Below are positions 1 through 8,718 of a DNA stretch of 64,000 nucleotides, piece after piece. Under the pieces are notes generated by a model, which worked only from the letters and a program-made list of their open reading frames with translations, ran no database searches and had not been told where the DNA came from. The stretch is from assembly GCA_963817075.1 (NCBI GenBank), contig CAWFMT010000005.1:248001-312000 (forward strand), written 5' to 3'. The translations under genes and the position numbers were made by a program. The number at the start of each line of letters is the position of its first letter. The first letter of the stretch is position 1. Origin of the DNA: DASPKM01 sp963817075. GTDB taxonomy: Bacteria > Bacteroidota > Bacteroidia > Chitinophagales > Chitinophagaceae.

Positions 1-1
1 C

Positions 2-475
2 AATTTGCTCGAAAAGAAGTATGGATTCGATTCCCCGCAATTGGATTCCTTATGGAAGATCATTCACGATAATGATTCTCTTAATCAAATAAAGGTTAAA
101 TCAATCATCGAAAAGCATGGATGGGTTGGTCCAGACGAAGTTGGACAACAAGGAGCATCAACCATCTTTTTAGTCATCCAACATTCAGATTCCCTAACCC
201 AGGCAACTTATCTTCCTCTCATGAGAGAAGCTGTTGAAAAAGGGAAGGCCTCAGCCAGCAACCTGGCGCTCCTTGAGGATCGGGTATTGACCAGCCAGGG
301 CAAAAAACAGCTTTATGGAAGTCAGCTCAGAAGAAATCAAACTACTGGAAAACTTGAATTCTTTCCTATTGAGGATGAACCTAATGTAAATGCAAGAAGG
401 GCCAAAATGGGATTGGGGCGTTTGGAGGATTATGCGAAATTCTTCGGCCTGGAATATACTGTTCCTAAGAAGTAA
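2..475 (+). CDS. DUF6624-like protein, 5' end missing
   Basis: This is the C-terminal 158 codons of a gene whose reading frame is open to the left edge, so the true start lies outside the window; a TTG at position 5 is only the first possible start codon. The sequence fits the DUF6624 family pattern as I recall it: a GWVGPDEVG stretch near residue 40, then FLVIQHSD, ALLEDRVLTSQGKKQLYGSQ, and a C-terminal NARRAKMGLGRLEDYAKFFG. The biochemical role of this family is unknown. It is common in Bacteroidota as a small cytoplasmic or exported protein; the missing N-terminus prevents a signal peptide call. It ends 162 bp before the next gene on the same strand, and a decayed dispersed repeat lies between them. 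Confidence 0.6.
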   Translation, partial: NLLEKKYGFDSPQLDSLWKIIHDNDSLNQIKVKSIIEKHGWVGPDEVGQQGASTIFLVIQHSDSLTQATYLPLMREAVEKGKASASNLALLEDRVLTSQGKKQLYGSQLRRNQTTGKLEFFPIEDEPNVNARRAKMGLGRLEDYAKFFGLEYTVPKK

Positions 476-484
476 AGGGATTTT

Positions 485-530
485 TTTTTACCGGCAGGAC
501 GCCATGGCGCGAGGTCACGCAAAGAGACCC
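485..530. repeat. decayed dispersed GC-rich repeat fragment
   Basis: After the first gene, the stretch around 489-530 (accggcaggacgccatggcg and following gcgaggtcacgcaaagagac) resembles one arm of the dispersed element seen between the permease genes at 33721-33801. It is degenerate, and the second arm is not evident. I see no gene or clear promoter in 476-637. Confidence 0.3.
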
Positions 531-637
531 TTGCAGTTAATAGTCGAATTTTCTCCCGATCTATTTCATTCTTAAACTAAAAACCCTATTTTGTCGGCAC
601 TAACCCCCAATTAGTAAGTATTAATGGACTAAACCGG

Positions 638-3343
638 ATGGTAATTAGGTGCCTATTGGCCTTATGTTTTTATTTAGGATCGTTTTCAATTTGTTTCTCC
701 CAGACCTGCCCGCCAAATATTGATTTTGAGAATGGCGACCTTTCCAATTGGGAATGTTTCACAGGTTTCACCTCAGTGGTTGGAGGCAAAAATGTGATTA
801 CGCTGACCCCTTCCCTCCCAATTCCGGGAAGGCACGAAATTATTTCCCCTACCGCAACACCAGAAATGGATTATTACGGAAATTTTCCTCAACTCTGCCC
901 CTATGGTGGTGGTCATTCAGTAAAACTTGGAAATGATTTTACCGGCGCCCAGGCAGAAGGACTTTCATACACTTTCACTGTTCCTGTTCTACTTGATACC
1001 TTCACCTTTACCTATTTCTATGCAGTTGTTTTCGAGGATCCAAACCATAACCATTATGAACAGCCGCGCTTCTTTGTAACGGCTTACGATGTAGAAACAG
1101 GAGAGATCGTCAACTGCGCCTCCTATGATTATGTTTCGGGTGGAGGAATTCCAGGCTTTGAAGTTTCCAAAATTCGGCCAGGGGTTCTTTTCAAAAACTG
1201 GACTCCTGCTTCCTTGCAATTCGCCGGAATGAAAGGAAGAAAAGTCAGGTTAGAATTCAAAACTGCTGATTGCACACTTAGCGGACATTTTGGTTATGCA
1301 TACCTTGATGTTGGAGCTGCGTGTTCTAATATATTAGCTACTGCCCCTTACTGCATAGAGACCAACTCTCTTATATTAAATGCGCCTTATGGATTTCAAA
1401 CCTATACCTGGTATACGCAGGATTTTTCTGCCATAGTTGGGAATAAACAATCAATCACTCTTAGTCCGCCTCCTGCAATCACCGGAACTTATAATGTTGA
1501 TGTCATCCCATATCCAGGCTATGGTTGTCGGGACACTTTTCAGGCAATTGTGAAACCCCTCCCGGTCCCTGATACTCCTACAGCCAAATCCATTCTTACT
1601 CTCTGTCAGTTCCAGGTCACTGGAGCATTAACGGCCCAACCAATGTCCGGAAGTGAATTGTTTTGGTATACTTCTCCCACGGGTGGAATAGGTTCCAGAG
1701 TTGCCCCAATCCCTCCAACCTCAAGTCCGGGGACCTTTATATATTATGTATCTCAGAAAGTCCTTTTTGGATGTGAAAGTTTCCGAAAGAAAATAACTGT
1801 GAATGTTCTTCCAACACCTGTGGCATCTTTTCAGATAAATAATGACCGACAATGCCAGAATAATAACCAGTTTATTTTCACGAGCACATCCACCAACCGT
1901 TACAATTCTGTTTTCATCTGGGATTTTGGAAATGGGAAAGGTCATTCATCAGCTTCTGATTCAATAATGAGATTTACATATGACACAATTGGTAATCTCA
2001 CAGTAAAACTGAAGGTTGTTAACGGTGGAACATGTTCATCAGAAAAGTCATATCCAATAACCCTGGTTCCAAAGCCGATCGCTGCATTTAATCATCCTGC
2101 AATTGTGTGCGAAGACCAAACTCCAATAGCAGTTATTGATAAATCAACAGTACCAGGAGGAGCTTCAGCCGTGAACAAATGGTGGTGGGATTTTGGTGGA
2201 ACAATTTTAAACACTCAAAACCCAAATTCATTTATCGCAGGTGATCCGGGTCCATTGCGGATAAGACAGGTTGTTGGTACGGCTGAAGGATGTTTCTCGG
2301 ATACAAATATTACTACATTGACTGTGAGATACCGACCAACTGCTTCCTTCAGCTTAGGAACTCCAATGTGTAATAATGAAATCTTAAACTTTAAGAATTT
2401 ATCCTCCTTGCCATCAACAGCTTCCGGAGAATCAATTGTAAAATGGAATTGGCAACTTGATACCAATGTAATATTCTCTGTTAGTGATCCATCCACGTAT
2501 TTGACAGCGGGACCATATAAAGTGCGACTGGTTGTTGAAACAAATTTTGGTTGTAGAAGTATAGAGGTTGAGAGTCCTTTTCAGATACATCCCAAGCCTG
2601 GCATTGTGCTTCAGATTACCGACTCTTGCGTGCAGAGAGAGATTAAATATCTGGCAAATGATTCCTTAAGCCTTGCCAATAATTGGTATTGGAATTTTGG
2701 AAATGGATTTTATAAAGGCAACCCTTCATTGTCAAAATCATTCCTCCGCAAGGGAGATAATCCATTTACAATAATTGCTGAAACACCTAAAGGCTGTAAG
2801 GATACATTAGTAAGACCATTCAGGATTTATGATAATATTGCCTTTGCGGGAAGAGATACAATTGTTGCGAAAGATGAACCAGTGCAATTGAATGCAAATG
2901 GTTATCCGGGAACTCAATATATATGGTCGCCAGCCGCAGGATTGAATGATCCGCATATAGCAAACCCCGTAGCTACTTTAGATCGGGACCAGCTATACCA
3001 TATGGATGCAATTACTCAAGAAGGCTGCGATAGTCATAGCAAGATTTTCATAAAACGATATAAAGGACCTGATATTTATATACCTAACGCATTTACTCCA
3101 AATGGCGATGGTTCAAATGATGTCCTGAGACCATTTGCAGTCGGTATTAAGAAATTTGATGTCTTCATTGTATATAACAGAGATGGACAGGTTATTTTCA
3201 GAACAACCGAGCAAAATAAAGGATGGGATGGAACTTTGAACGGCAGACCGTTGGGCTCGGGGACCTACGTTGCCGTTGCGCATGCGGTTGATTACAGGGG
3301 AAACAGGATGGTGAGAAAAGAAGCAGTTGTGTTGATACGTTAA
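638..3343 (+). CDS. secreted PKD-repeat protein with type B T9SS C-terminal domain
   Basis: A 901-residue exported protein. Residues 1-22 form a signal peptide ending CFSQ. Residues 25-235 are a Cys-containing, possibly jelly-roll-like region with no family I can name. Residues 308-390 look like the Ig-like domain that accompanies gliding-motility C-terminal domains (FWYTSPTGGIGS, YYVSQKVLFGC). Four PKD-like domains follow at about 390-475, 478-565, 565-650 and 651-735, each with a W-x-(W/F)-(D/N/Q)-(F/L) core such as FIWDFGNG and WYWNFGNG. Residues 812-901 are a CHU_C/type B T9SS sorting domain: IYIPNAFTPNGDGSND, then GWDGTLNGRPLGSGTY and a C-terminal KEAVVLIR. In known systems this domain directs passage through the type IX secretion system and surface attachment or release. 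The role is probably adhesive or structural; the ligand is unknown. The start is the ATG at 638, followed directly by the signal peptide. Confidence 0.88.
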   Translation: MVIRCLLALCFYLGSFSICFSQTCPPNIDFENGDLSNWECFTGFTSVVGGKNVITLTPSLPIPGRHEIISPTATPEMDYYGNFPQLCPYGGGHSVKLGNDFTGAQAEGLSYTFTVPVLLDTFTFTYFYAVVFEDPNHNHYEQPRFFVTAYDVETGEIVNCASYDYVSGGGIPGFEVSKIRPGVLFKNWTPASLQFAGMKGRKVRLEFKTADCTLSGHFGYAYLDVGAACSNILATAPYCIETNSLILNAPYGFQTYTWYTQDFSAIVGNKQSITLSPPPAITGTYNVDVIPYPGYGCRDTFQAIVKPLPVPDTPTAKSILTLCQFQVTGALTAQPMSGSELFWYTSPTGGIGSRVAPIPPTSSPGTFIYYVSQKVLFGCESFRKKITVNVLPTPVASFQINNDRQCQNNNQFIFTSTSTNRYNSVFIWDFGNGKGHSSASDSIMRFTYDTIGNLTVKLKVVNGGTCSSEKSYPITLVPKPIAAFNHPAIVCEDQTPIAVIDKSTVPGGASAVNKWWWDFGGTILNTQNPNSFIAGDPGPLRIRQVVGTAEGCFSDTNITTLTVRYRPTASFSLGTPMCNNEILNFKNLSSLPSTASGESIVKWNWQLDTNVIFSVSDPSTYLTAGPYKVRLVVETNFGCRSIEVESPFQIHPKPGIVLQITDSCVQREIKYLANDSLSLANNWYWNFGNGFYKGNPSLSKSFLRKGDNPFTIIAETPKGCKDTLVRPFRIYDNIAFAGRDTIVAKDEPVQLNANGYPGTQYIWSPAAGLNDPHIANPVATLDRDQLYHMDAITQEGCDSHSKIFIKRYKGPDIYIPNAFTPNGDGSNDVLRPFAVGIKKFDVFIVYNRDGQVIFRTTEQNKGWDGTLNGRPLGSGTYVAVAHAVDYRGNRMVRKEAVVLIR

Positions 3344-3645
3344 AATGAATTTAACCGCTCAAATTGTTTCGAGTTTCGGGTTTGGAGTTTCGGGTTTCGG
3401 GTTTGGAGTTTCGGGTTTCGCGTTGTTTCACGAGTCAAGACTCATGATTTCTGGCACACGCGAAGGATAGGGAATATTGCTGAAATCAATTGAATGCTCA
3501 ACAAACAATTTTCAATGTTCGATTTTCAGCTTTAATTTTTTTAGCACTGAACATTGAGCGTTGAGCATTGAAAATTATTCCGACCTCTGACCTCCGACTT
3601 CCGATCTCCTCGCGCTTTGCGTCTTAGCGCCTTGGCGGTAAAAGT
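3344..3645. repeat. intergenic block built from four dispersed repeat types
   Basis: This 302-bp gap between convergent genes contains no credible gene. It begins with reiterated gtttcgggtttggagtttcg units (3358-3425). Next comes an inverted pair built on attttcaatgttc and gaacattgag/cattgaaaatt (3508-3577), then a run of gacctctgacctccgacttc (3580-3607), and finally a half copy of the GC-rich element ending cttggcggtaaaa (3609-3643). The same families recur in the spacers of the permease array from 18.5 kb onward. Confidence 0.65.
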
Positions 3646-5148
3646 CTAAAAATTAGTCAGCTTAAGTTCTACTCTCCTGTTTTTCGCCAATTGAGTTTGA
3701 GACTTGCCTTGAGTCAGTGGCTTAGACGCTCCAAAGCCTTCAGCCTTTAATCTTGATGGGTCAATACCCCAGGCTTCAAGGAATTTCTTGACACTTTCAG
3801 CTCTCGCGGTTGAAAGTTTCATGTGGTTCTTTGGATTTCCATCGCTACTGGTATGACCTTCTATCTTAAGTTTCAAGTCTGGATTCGCTCTTAATACTCT
3901 TGCTACTGCGTTCAACTCAATCTTTGAGTAAGTTGTTAGGGTTGTACTCTTATAATTGAATTGAATCTTTCTTGCAGCCTTATCAACTTTTTGTTTGAGT
4001 TCCTTTTTGATTTCGGGACAACCGCTATTAGTGCGTAATCCTTTTACAGATGGGCATTTGTCTTCTTCATCGTTCACTCCATCTTTATCAGTATCGGGTA
4101 TAGGGCAACCATTGTATTTTTTCGATCCCGCCGTTCCAATACATTTATCTTCTTCATCATTTACCCCGTCTTTATCTGTATCAGGAATTGGACAGCCTGA
4201 ATACTTGATTGTTCCAGCTACATCTGGACATTTGTCTTCTTCGTCAATAATCCCATCTTTATCTGTATCTGTTGGAAGACATCCACCATATTTTGCTTGC
4301 CCTGCTATTTCCGGACATCTATCCTCCATATCACTTACGCCATCACCATCTTTATCTGGACAGCCTTCGGTTATTAAAGAACCTTTCTCTCCCGGACATT
4401 TATCTTCAGAATCCGCAACTCCGTCTTTGTCGCGGTCTTTAAGTTTGATCGATTTTACTTTCGGATTGGTAAAATAAATTCCAAGGGTTACACCAGCTAC
4501 CTGGTGCCTGAAACTGGCATCGGAATTTGTAGCCTTATAGAAATCGGTCAATCCCTGGCTGTAATTCCCGGTCAATAAGAATCTTCCTGCTTCAAAGCCA
4601 ACAAGACCGTTTACCCCATATTCAAAATTTGCATAATCACCATTTGGTGTTGCTGATTTGAGATCTTTATTTTCAGTGGCTGAAACAGATCCATTTTTAT
4701 ACTGAGTTTCTTTCCTCTCTTTTCCATTATATAAGAAGGCAAGATATGGCCCACCTCCAATCATGAATTTTACCTTTTTGCCGAGGTTCAATTTGAGAAC
4801 CAGGTTAGCTGGAATTTCCATGTAATTAATAAATTGAACGGCATTCACTTTGGAAACAGGGCTAATAGAAGTATCGTAAGTCCTGGAAAAACTCCTTCCC
4901 TTATTGCTGAAGGACATTCCTGTTTGAAAATAAAATTTTGAATGAGTTTTGAACGGAACATCAGCGATCAAGCCAAGATGATATCCTCTCCTGGAAGAAT
5001 AATCATAACTGATGGTATCCCAGCCCGGATTGGAACTTCCCGGCACAGAAGCAACATGAGCACCTCCTGCAAAGGCAACCCGTAACTGTGCGCTCGTTGT
5101 AAATAGAGTGGAAAAAAACAAAATAAGCAGGCATCCCAGCTTCGTCAT
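3646..5148 (-). CDS. OmpA-family outer-membrane protein with TSP type 3 repeats
   Basis: A 500-residue envelope protein. Residues 1-20 are a signal peptide ending TSAQ. Residues 21-235 are an outer-membrane beta-barrel-like domain of the PorT/porin kind (alternating aromatic strands, several Gly-rich turns). Residues 237-375 hold five calcium-type thrombospondin type 3 repeats of the form DTDKDGVNDEEDKC with GCP linkers. Residues 385-500 are an OmpA peptidoglycan-binding domain with KIEGHTSSDG, LSTARAESVKKFL, LKAEGFG and NRRVEL. The family anchors the outer membrane to peptidoglycan. The gene lies 178 bp downstream of a second OmpA-family gene on the same strand, so they may be co-expressed. 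A strong hairpin sits nine nucleotides before the start codon (5158-5182). Two repeats are identical over IPDTDKDGVNDEEDKC, suggesting recent internal expansion. Confidence 0.9.
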   Translation of the reverse strand: MTKLGCLLILFFSTLFTTSAQLRVAFAGGAHVASVPGSSNPGWDTISYDYSSRRGYHLGLIADVPFKTHSKFYFQTGMSFSNKGRSFSRTYDTSISPVSKVNAVQFINYMEIPANLVLKLNLGKKVKFMIGGGPYLAFLYNGKERKETQYKNGSVSATENKDLKSATPNGDYANFEYGVNGLVGFEAGRFLLTGNYSQGLTDFYKATNSDASFRHQVAGVTLGIYFTNPKVKSIKLKDRDKDGVADSEDKCPGEKGSLITEGCPDKDGDGVSDMEDRCPEIAGQAKYGGCLPTDTDKDGIIDEEDKCPDVAGTIKYSGCPIPDTDKDGVNDEEDKCIGTAGSKKYNGCPIPDTDKDGVNDEEDKCPSVKGLRTNSGCPEIKKELKQKVDKAARKIQFNYKSTTLTTYSKIELNAVARVLRANPDLKLKIEGHTSSDGNPKNHMKLSTARAESVKKFLEAWGIDPSRLKAEGFGASKPLTQGKSQTQLAKNRRVELKLTNF

Positions 5149-5157
5149 GGAATTGGT

Positions 5158-5182
5158 TTTAGAGGATATTGTTCCTCCTAAA
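5158..5182 (-). promoter_or_regulatory. 5' leader hairpin of the OmpA/TSP3 gene
   Basis: On the minus strand, tttaggagga (5182-5173) pairs with tcctctaaa (5166-5158) with one bulged G, leaving a six-base loop. It ends nine bases before the ATG at 5148. The upstream arm contains aggagga, which looks like a Shine-Dalgarno sequence but is paired and too far from the start to serve this ATG. A role in mRNA stability or translation control is inference. Confidence 0.4.
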
Positions 5183-5326
5183 CGTTGAAAACTACCAATT
5201 ATTTTCGAAGCCAGAGGCCGAAGTCGGAGGTCAGAAGAAGTAGTCAGTAGTCAGAAGTTAGAGAAGCTATTAGATGCTCCTCCTCCCGACTCACGATTCA
5301 CGACTCACGACTCACGATTAAGAACC
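5183..5326. repeat. dispersed repeats between the OmpA-family genes
   Basis: The spacer has two parts. From about 5210 to 5265 it carries reiterations of gaagtcggaggtcag and tagtcagtagtcagaag. From 5288 to 5320 it carries actcacgattcacgactcac-type heptamer repeats. Both types recur between the permease genes (for example 21095-21215 and 31150-31180). The minus-strand leader of the downstream gene occupies 5149-5182. Confidence 0.6.
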
Positions 5327-6934
5327 TCAGTTTTTAAGGATCTTAAACTCCACCCTTCTATTCAACTGCCTGTTATCGTCCGTATCGTTGGCAACAACGG
5401 GTTTTGTTTCGCCATAGCCCTGGGAGATGATCCTGGTTGCAGGAACTCCCTTAGATAGAATATATTCTCTGACAGATCTTGCTCGTTCGTCACTGAGCTT
5501 GAAGTTATACTCGTCAGAACCCTTGCTATCAGTATGCGCACTCATTTCAATTTCAATTGCCGGATTGTCTTTGAGTAGCGTCACAACCCTATCCAATTCT
5601 ACAAATGATTCAGGCCGGAGATCCCATTTGTCGAAATCAAAAAACACATTGTTCAATCGCACTACCTGGCCAATTTCAATTGGAACCAGGTATAGATCCT
5701 TATGAATCTCTTTGTATCCAGCTTTTACAAGTGAATCAAGGTTGAGATTTTCTGAAACAGCAAAGAATTTATCAGCAGTTGCCCGTATGCTATAATTTTT
5801 ATCATATGGCAGCACGATTTTGAATGAACCATCAAGTTCACTTGATACTCCGTTACCTGCCTCAAGTCCGTCAGGAAGTGTCTCATAAATGAGCGATGCA
5901 GTAAGCGGCTCCTTAGTTTTCTGATTATAAACATTACCCGTAACCAACACTACAGGATCAGGTTTTTCTCTCTCCAATAACTTAACCCGAACAATATCAC
6001 TTGCCCCCAGGGTATTCCTGCTGGTTGTGAGATAAGCATATTCGCCACCTGCATCCAGGGTAAAAAATGCATCCCAATCTTCTGTGTTGATCGGACTTCC
6101 CAGGTTCACCGGTTCGCTCCATTTCTGCCATGATTTATCAAGACGTTTGCACATCCAGATGTCATTGTCTCCAAGCCCGCCTGCCCTATTGCTGCTGAAG
6201 TAAAGCGTTAGACCATCCGATGCCAGGTATGGAGTCATTTCATCTGTTTCTGGTAGGTTTATCTTTTTTCCAAGACTCTTTGGCTCCGACCATCTCCCAT
6301 CTTTCTCAAGAAATGATACGAAGATGTCATTGTTTCGGCCACCTTTTTCTGGTGTCATATATATTAATAGCGTCTTGCCATCATTTGCCATTGTTGCACC
6401 TGATTGCAGACCTCGATCATATTGAGAATAGTCCTTAATTAGCAAAGCATTGGGTTGACTCCAATTTCCTTTTCGGGTCAGGTAGCTCATACTAACACCC
6501 TTTCCATTATATGATCCATCAATAAATGCTCCCCTTATAAGAATCCTGTTATTATCAGGTGATATCCAATAGACTGCGTTATAATGCATTGTATTTAAAG
6601 GATATCCAAGGTGCATAGCATCTCTCCATTTTCCAGCACTATCCCGGACGGAATACCAGATGTCTTGTGAGTTTGGAATGGAACGGTATTTAGTGTTTTC
6701 CGGATGATTCTCGCATATGAAGAACAGGAGATTCCCATCTGCTGAGACAGTTGGTCTTAGTTCGGCCAATTCACTATTGACCCTAAAACCAAGATTTTCA
6801 ATTTTTAAGATGGTGTTCGAGGATATAATATTATCCTTTTGCTGCTTCAGCTTTACAGAAGTATCAATGGAAGTCTGACCGATTGACAAGTTAGCTGTGC
6901 CCAAAATGAGCAGAATGAGTAGAATATTTTTCAA
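5327..6934 (-). CDS. PD40 propeller / regulatory-like domain / OmpA protein, PorE-like
   Basis: A 535-residue exported protein. Residues 1-19 are a signal peptide (LSIGQ) without a lipobox. Residues 65-320 carry WD40-like PD40 (TolB-type) propeller repeats, for example DGNLLFFICENH, GGRNNDIFVSF, LTLYFSSNRAGG and GDNDIWMCK. Residues 330-405 look like a carboxypeptidase-regulatory-type beta-sandwich (VTGNVYNQKTKEPL, DGSFKIVLPYD). Residues 420-535 are an OmpA domain (IEMSAHTDSKGSDEYN, LSDERARSVREYI, ISQGYGE, NRRVEFKI). The order propeller, regulatory-like domain, OmpA matches T9SS accessory protein PorE except that no TPR segment or lipoprotein Cys is present. A link to the T9SS substrate at 638-3343 is therefore plausible but unproven. 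The likely location is the periplasm, tethered to peptidoglycan. Confidence 0.85.
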   Translation of the reverse strand: MKNILLILLILGTANLSIGQTSIDTSVKLKQQKDNIISSNTILKIENLGFRVNSELAELRPTVSADGNLLFFICENHPENTKYRSIPNSQDIWYSVRDSAGKWRDAMHLGYPLNTMHYNAVYWISPDNNRILIRGAFIDGSYNGKGVSMSYLTRKGNWSQPNALLIKDYSQYDRGLQSGATMANDGKTLLIYMTPEKGGRNNDIFVSFLEKDGRWSEPKSLGKKINLPETDEMTPYLASDGLTLYFSSNRAGGLGDNDIWMCKRLDKSWQKWSEPVNLGSPINTEDWDAFFTLDAGGEYAYLTTSRNTLGASDIVRVKLLEREKPDPVVLVTGNVYNQKTKEPLTASLIYETLPDGLEAGNGVSSELDGSFKIVLPYDKNYSIRATADKFFAVSENLNLDSLVKAGYKEIHKDLYLVPIEIGQVVRLNNVFFDFDKWDLRPESFVELDRVVTLLKDNPAIEIEMSAHTDSKGSDEYNFKLSDERARSVREYILSKGVPATRIISQGYGETKPVVANDTDDNRQLNRRVEFKILKN

Positions 6935-7082
6935 AGGCCTGGATTTAGTCCCTTTATAACGTCAAATACCCCTTAAATCATATCCTATTCATCGGAATTT
7001 CAGAGGGTTTCACCTAATTCGACCTCACTCCTGCTCCTCTCCAAAGGGAAGGGCAAAAAGCTCTTCTTGCCTTGATATTCGA
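6935..7082. other. intergenic DNA leading into the tandem array
   Basis: No gene is seen. Positions 7018-7080 carry a degenerate, partial relative of the 213-bp unit (gacctcactcctgctcctct, then ccaaagggaagggcaaaaag). The promoter of the minus-strand gene starting at 6934 should lie here, but I could not identify one with confidence. Confidence 0.4.
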
Positions 7083-8331
7083 CCTCACCCGTCTCGCTTG
7101 CAAAGCCACCTCTCCGTTTTGCTGAGAGGGAAGAAGACATCTTAGCTTCCTCAGACTCGAATTGTAATCCCGCTACGCGGCATCTTGTAAATGTTATTTT
7201 TTACTGCTACCCACCTTTAGCCCCGATGGGGCTAACTCATTCCTATTCCCCTCTCCTTTGGAGAGGGGTTAGGGGTGAGGTCGAAAAGAAGATACCCTCA
7301 CCCGTCTCGCTTGCGAAGCAACCTTTCCGCTTTGATGAGAGGGAATAAGACATCTTAGCTTCCTCAGACTCCAATTGTAATCCCGCTACGCGGCATCTTG
7401 TAAATGTTATTTTTTACTGCTACCCACCTTTAGCCCCGATGGGGCTAACTTATTCCTATTCCCCTCTCCTTCGGAGAGGGGTTAGGGGTGAGGTGGAAAA
7501 GAAAATACCCTCACCCGTCTCGCTTGCGAAGCAACCTTTCCGCTTTGCTGAGAGGGAATAAGACATCTTAGCTTCCTTAGACTCCAATTGTAATCCCGCT
7601 ACACGGCATCTTGTAAATGTTATTTTTTACTGCTACCCACCTTTAGCCCCGATGGGGCTAACTCATTCCTATTCCCCTCTCCTTTGGAGAGGGGTTAGGG
7701 GTGAGGTCGAAAAGAAAATACCCTCACCCGTCTCGCTTGCGAAGCAACCTTTCCGCTTTGCTGAGAGGGAAGAAGACATCTTAGCTTCCTCAGACTCCAA
7801 TTGTAATCCCGCTACGCGGCATCTTGTAAATGTTATTTTTTACTGCTACCCACCTTTAGCCCCGATGGGGCTAACTCATTCCTATTCCCCTCTCCTTTGG
7901 AGAGGGGTTAGGGGTGAGGTCGAAAAGAAAATACCCTCACCCGTCTCGCTTGCGAAGCAACCTTTCCGCTTTGCTGAGAGGGAATAAGACATCTTAGCTT
8001 CCTCAGACTCCAATTGTAATCCCGCTACACGGCATCTTGTAAATGTTATTTTTTACTGCTACCCACCTTTAGCCCCGATGGGGCTAACTCATTCCTATTC
8101 CCCTCTCCTTTGGAGAGGGGTTAGGGGTGAGGTCGAAAAGAAAATACCCTCACCCGTCTCGCTTGCGAAGCAACCTTTCCGCTTTGCTGAGAGGGAAGAA
8201 GACATCTTAGCTTCCTCAGACTCCAATTGTAATCCCGCTACGCGGCATCTTGTAAATGTTATTTTTTACTGCTACCTACCTTTAGCCCCGATGTGGCTAA
8301 TTCCTACCTATTCCCCTCTCCTTTGGAGAGG
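7083..8331. repeat. tandem array, six copies of a 213-bp unit
   Basis: The landmark tagccccgatggggcta or its variant starts at 7218, 7431, 7644, 7857, 8070 and 8283, an exact 213-bp spacing each time. The unit opens with cctcacccgtctcgcttgcg and closes with ggggttaggggtgagg. The last copy breaks off at about 8331. Inner copies differ by only a few bases; the first copy is most diverged at its left end, and the last has atgtggcta in the landmark. Each unit contains two perfect inverted repeats: tagcccc/ggggcta around gat (7644-7660 in copy three) and cccctctcc/ggagagggg around ttt (7674-7694). Because 213 is a multiple of three, open frames run through the array, but they share no family signature and are not called as genes. 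Similar unit ends occur as scattered intergenic repeats in many Bacteroidota. Confidence 0.9.
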
Positions 8332-8718
8332 GAATTGCTTCCTTAGACATCACAGAGGGTCAGCCAAGCCAACACACAACAAGAACGTATACACCCTGGT
8401 GGGATCTGATCTTCAGGTCAGTTCCCAATATGTGCGCAGGCCGGCAAAACCTCCGGAGGGATAGGTTTTGCCTTGACTTTTTTGCTTACTTTTTTTGTCA
8501 AGAAAAAAAGTAAGACTGCCGGTAGGCAGAAAAATGAAGTAGAGATTTTGCAAGACTAATACTGAACTATTCTTCACCTCTCCACTTCCGAACGGCGAGG
8601 GCAGGCTTCGGAGAGGGATTAGGGGTGGGTCGACATCGGAAAAATCTGAGTTTAGGACTTGGGTATTTCTTAAATTACATACCCTACCGAACATTATTGA
8701 TCAAATCAACTTCAGTTT
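8332..8718. other. intergenic DNA with a strong hairpin and a decayed repeat copy
   Basis: No credible gene is present. The perfect inverted repeat at 8485-8514 is listed separately. Positions 8572-8635 are a decayed relative of the 213-bp unit end (ttcacctctccacttccgaa ... ggagagggattaggggtggg). The rest, including 8340-8470, shows no feature I can name. Confidence 0.5.
8485..8514. terminator. perfect inverted repeat, possible bidirectional terminator
   Basis: cttacttttttt (8485-8496) and aaaaaaagtaag (8503-8514) form a perfect 12-bp stem around gtcaag. The A/T runs within the stem could supply a U-tract in either direction. Terminator function is inference; it could equally be a dispersed repeat. 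Confidence 0.4.

Noticed and set aside
390..575. A 61-codon plus-strand frame overlapping the first gene
   Set aside because: It overlaps the conserved C-terminus of the DUF6624-like frame and runs into a decayed repeat, with no recognisable features.
585..637. Bacteroidota-type promoter upstream of the PKD/T9SS gene
   Set aside because: ctattttgtc resembles the -7 element but is one base short of the TAnnTTTG pattern, and no matching -33 element is clear.
3995..4477. A 160-codon plus-strand frame
   Set aside because: It lies opposite the thrombospondin type 3 repeats of the minus-strand OmpA gene and is a product of that repetitive coding sequence.
7652..8464. Open frames of 111 and 128 codons inside the 213-bp tandem array
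   Set aside because: The repeat period is divisible by three, so any stop-free frame persists through copies. The translation is a reiterated 71-residue unit with no family signature, and the units contain perfect hairpins typical of intergenic repeats.
6935..8718. Insertion sequence or transposase remnant in the large gap
   Set aside because: No transposase-like frame, terminal inverted repeats or target duplication could be seen; the gap is explained by tandem and dispersed non-coding repeats.
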